The notes under the pieces: model-generated
What the model saw: the letters and a program-made list of their open reading frames with translations, nothing else
Told to the model about the DNA's origin: nothing
Databases searched by the model: none
Source of the DNA: Methanosarcinales archaeon
GTDB taxonomy: Archaea > Halobacteriota > Syntropharchaeia > Alkanophagales > Methanospirareceae
DNA: 6,060 nucleotides
Direction: 5' to 3'
NCBI GenBank assembly: GCA_009618475.1
Contig: WJOV01000163.1
Coordinates: forward strand, 1 to 6,060
Made by a program: the position numbers and the translations under genes
Part shown: positions 5,276 through 6,060 of the stretch, one piece after another
Layout of the letters: each line of letters begins with the position of its first letter
How positions within the stretch are numbered: position 1 is the stretch's first letter

Positions 5276-6060
5276 CTAATCCCTTTTAATATTCTCCTCC
5301 CTCTTCTTCTTATGCCCGATAAGGAAGTCCAGTTGTGCCGGGTCTGCCTCACCGAAATCCGCATATCCCTTCTTTTTGATGAACTCTATAATCTTCTTCG
5401 CATTCTCTTCACGCACCGCCACCGTTGAAAATCCCGCTGCACTGCCCACGCTTCCTACACTCACATCGCTTTCCACCGCAGTGAAGTCCGTGCAAACGTT
5501 GCATCCGCTTGGAAGTATCTCTTCAAGTGCTTTCACCTTGAATTTCACCTCACCATCGGTCATAGTAGCGATGAACTTACCCATCGTTATATCCGTTTTA
5601 ATGAGCTTAGAGAAATCAACACCTTTCTCTTTTAGATATTTTGTGAGTTCATTATGATGAAAATTTTCAGTGCAGAACAAACCCACAACGAGTTTTATCC
5701 GCTCACGGAAAAAGGGGAACTCCTGCTGTAGTTTTCTAACTCCCGAAACCATACATGGCGTTCCGACAATACCAACACCCTTCTTTGTGAACCTTGCCGC
5801 TTTCTTCAGTTCGGGAAGCACACTCGCAAACGTATATTTTGTCCCTCCTAACGGGAGAACTTCAAGCTGTTCGGGGTCTCGCACGTGGAAAATCTCGGTC
5901 ACCCACTGCTCATCTCTGCCAACAAACAAACCACGGTCTATCATTCCCATTTCCATCGCTGACACGATAAGTTCTGTCGCCATTGCTCCATCCTGTCCTT
6001 TGAACCGCTTCGACTGCCCCGTGGATGGAATAATCGCAACAGATGGAGTGGAATTTCCGA
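5276..6060 (-). CDS. Coenzyme F420 hydrogenase/dehydrogenase beta subunit (FrhB/FdhB family), N-terminus off window
   Basis: 260 residues are visible; the frame is open across the right edge, so the ATG at 5983 is internal and the true start lies outside. FrhB-type subunits carry FAD and a [4Fe-4S] cluster and pass electrons to or from coenzyme F420; relatives serve in F420-reducing hydrogenase, formate dehydrogenase, FpoF/FqoF and other complexes. Seen, numbered from the window edge: KGQDGAMATELIVSAMEMG (20-38), matching the family's QDGG-x-VT entry to the flavin domain; LGGTKYTFASVLPELK (70-85); VGIVGTPCMVSGVRKLQ (95-111); VGLFCTENF (125-133); and the cluster region SGCNVCTDFTAVESDVSVGS (184-203). 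Cysteines at 102, 129, 186 and 189 are candidate cluster ligands. Any extra ferredoxin-type N-terminal domain would be off the window. The partner subunit that would identify the complex is also off-window; the only neighbour seen is the convergent unknown gene. Confidence 0.9.
   Translation of the reverse strand, partial: GNSTPSVAIIPSTGQSKRFKGQDGAMATELIVSAMEMGMIDRGLFVGRDEQWVTEIFHVRDPEQLEVLPLGGTKYTFASVLPELKKAARFTKKGVGIVGTPCMVSGVRKLQQEFPFFRERIKLVVGLFCTENFHHNELTKYLKEKGVDFSKLIKTDITMGKFIATMTDGEVKFKVKALEEILPSGCNVCTDFTAVESDVSVGSVGSAAGFSTVAVREENAKKIIEFIKKKGYADFGEADPAQLDFLIGHKKKREENIKRD

Noticed and set aside
5276..5983. A complete FrhB-like gene starting at the ATG at 5983
   Set aside because: The frame continues to the window edge and includes the conserved KGQDGA segment just before that methionine, so the start is outside the window.
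1..6060. CRISPR arrays, insertion sequences, tRNA genes, defence or toxin-antitoxin modules
   Set aside because: I saw no regularly spaced repeats, transposase, terminal inverted repeats or tRNA-like folds, and all long stretches are explained by the listed genes.

Overview
The window looks like a stretch of a euryarchaeal chromosome from a methane-metabolising lineage, either a methanogen or an anaerobic methanotroph. Three genes point that way: a methanogenesis marker 3 (Mmp3) protein, a geranylgeranyl reductase of the type that saturates archaeal lipid chains, and an F420-binding FrhB/FdhB-type subunit. TATA-type promoter elements, some start codons without Shine-Dalgarno sequences and a PAC2-family proteasome chaperone homologue also fit archaea. 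An ANME-1 or Syntrophoarchaeum-like source is a reasonable guess, because thyX and FrhB-like genes sit together in a methane-metabolism background, but nothing in the window proves it. I see no rRNA, tRNA, CRISPR array, insertion sequence or phage gene.

Layout. Positions 1-916 (minus) hold the first 305 residues of Mmp3; its C-terminus lies off the left edge. A divergent intergenic region of 117 bases follows, with a 20-base dyad centred on the Mmp3 TATA box. The plus-strand block is thyX (1034-1762), a PAC2-family protein ending in an HbYX-like tail (1781-2536), and a small heat-shock protein (2608-2973). The minus-strand pair is geranylgeranyl reductase (start 4759, end 3569) followed downstream by a short class I methyltransferase (3517-2984). 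A 145-residue protein of unknown function (4838-5275, plus) diverges from the reductase. It meets an FrhB-like subunit head-on (minus, 5276 to beyond the right edge) with no base between the two stop codons. There is no gene-free stretch longer than about 120 bases.

How the genes relate. The content is mostly housekeeping rather than one pathway: MCR maturation (Mmp3), dTMP synthesis (ThyX), protein quality control (PAC2 and Hsp20), isoprenoid saturation (reductase, with a methyltransferase downstream) and F420 or flavin redox chemistry (FrhB-like). The points most worth a second look are the unusual ThyX signature motif, the dyad over the Mmp3 promoter, the HbYX-like tail next to a small heat-shock protein, the reductase-methyltransferase pair, and the unknown 145-residue protein. 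I did not find a clear new multi-gene system.
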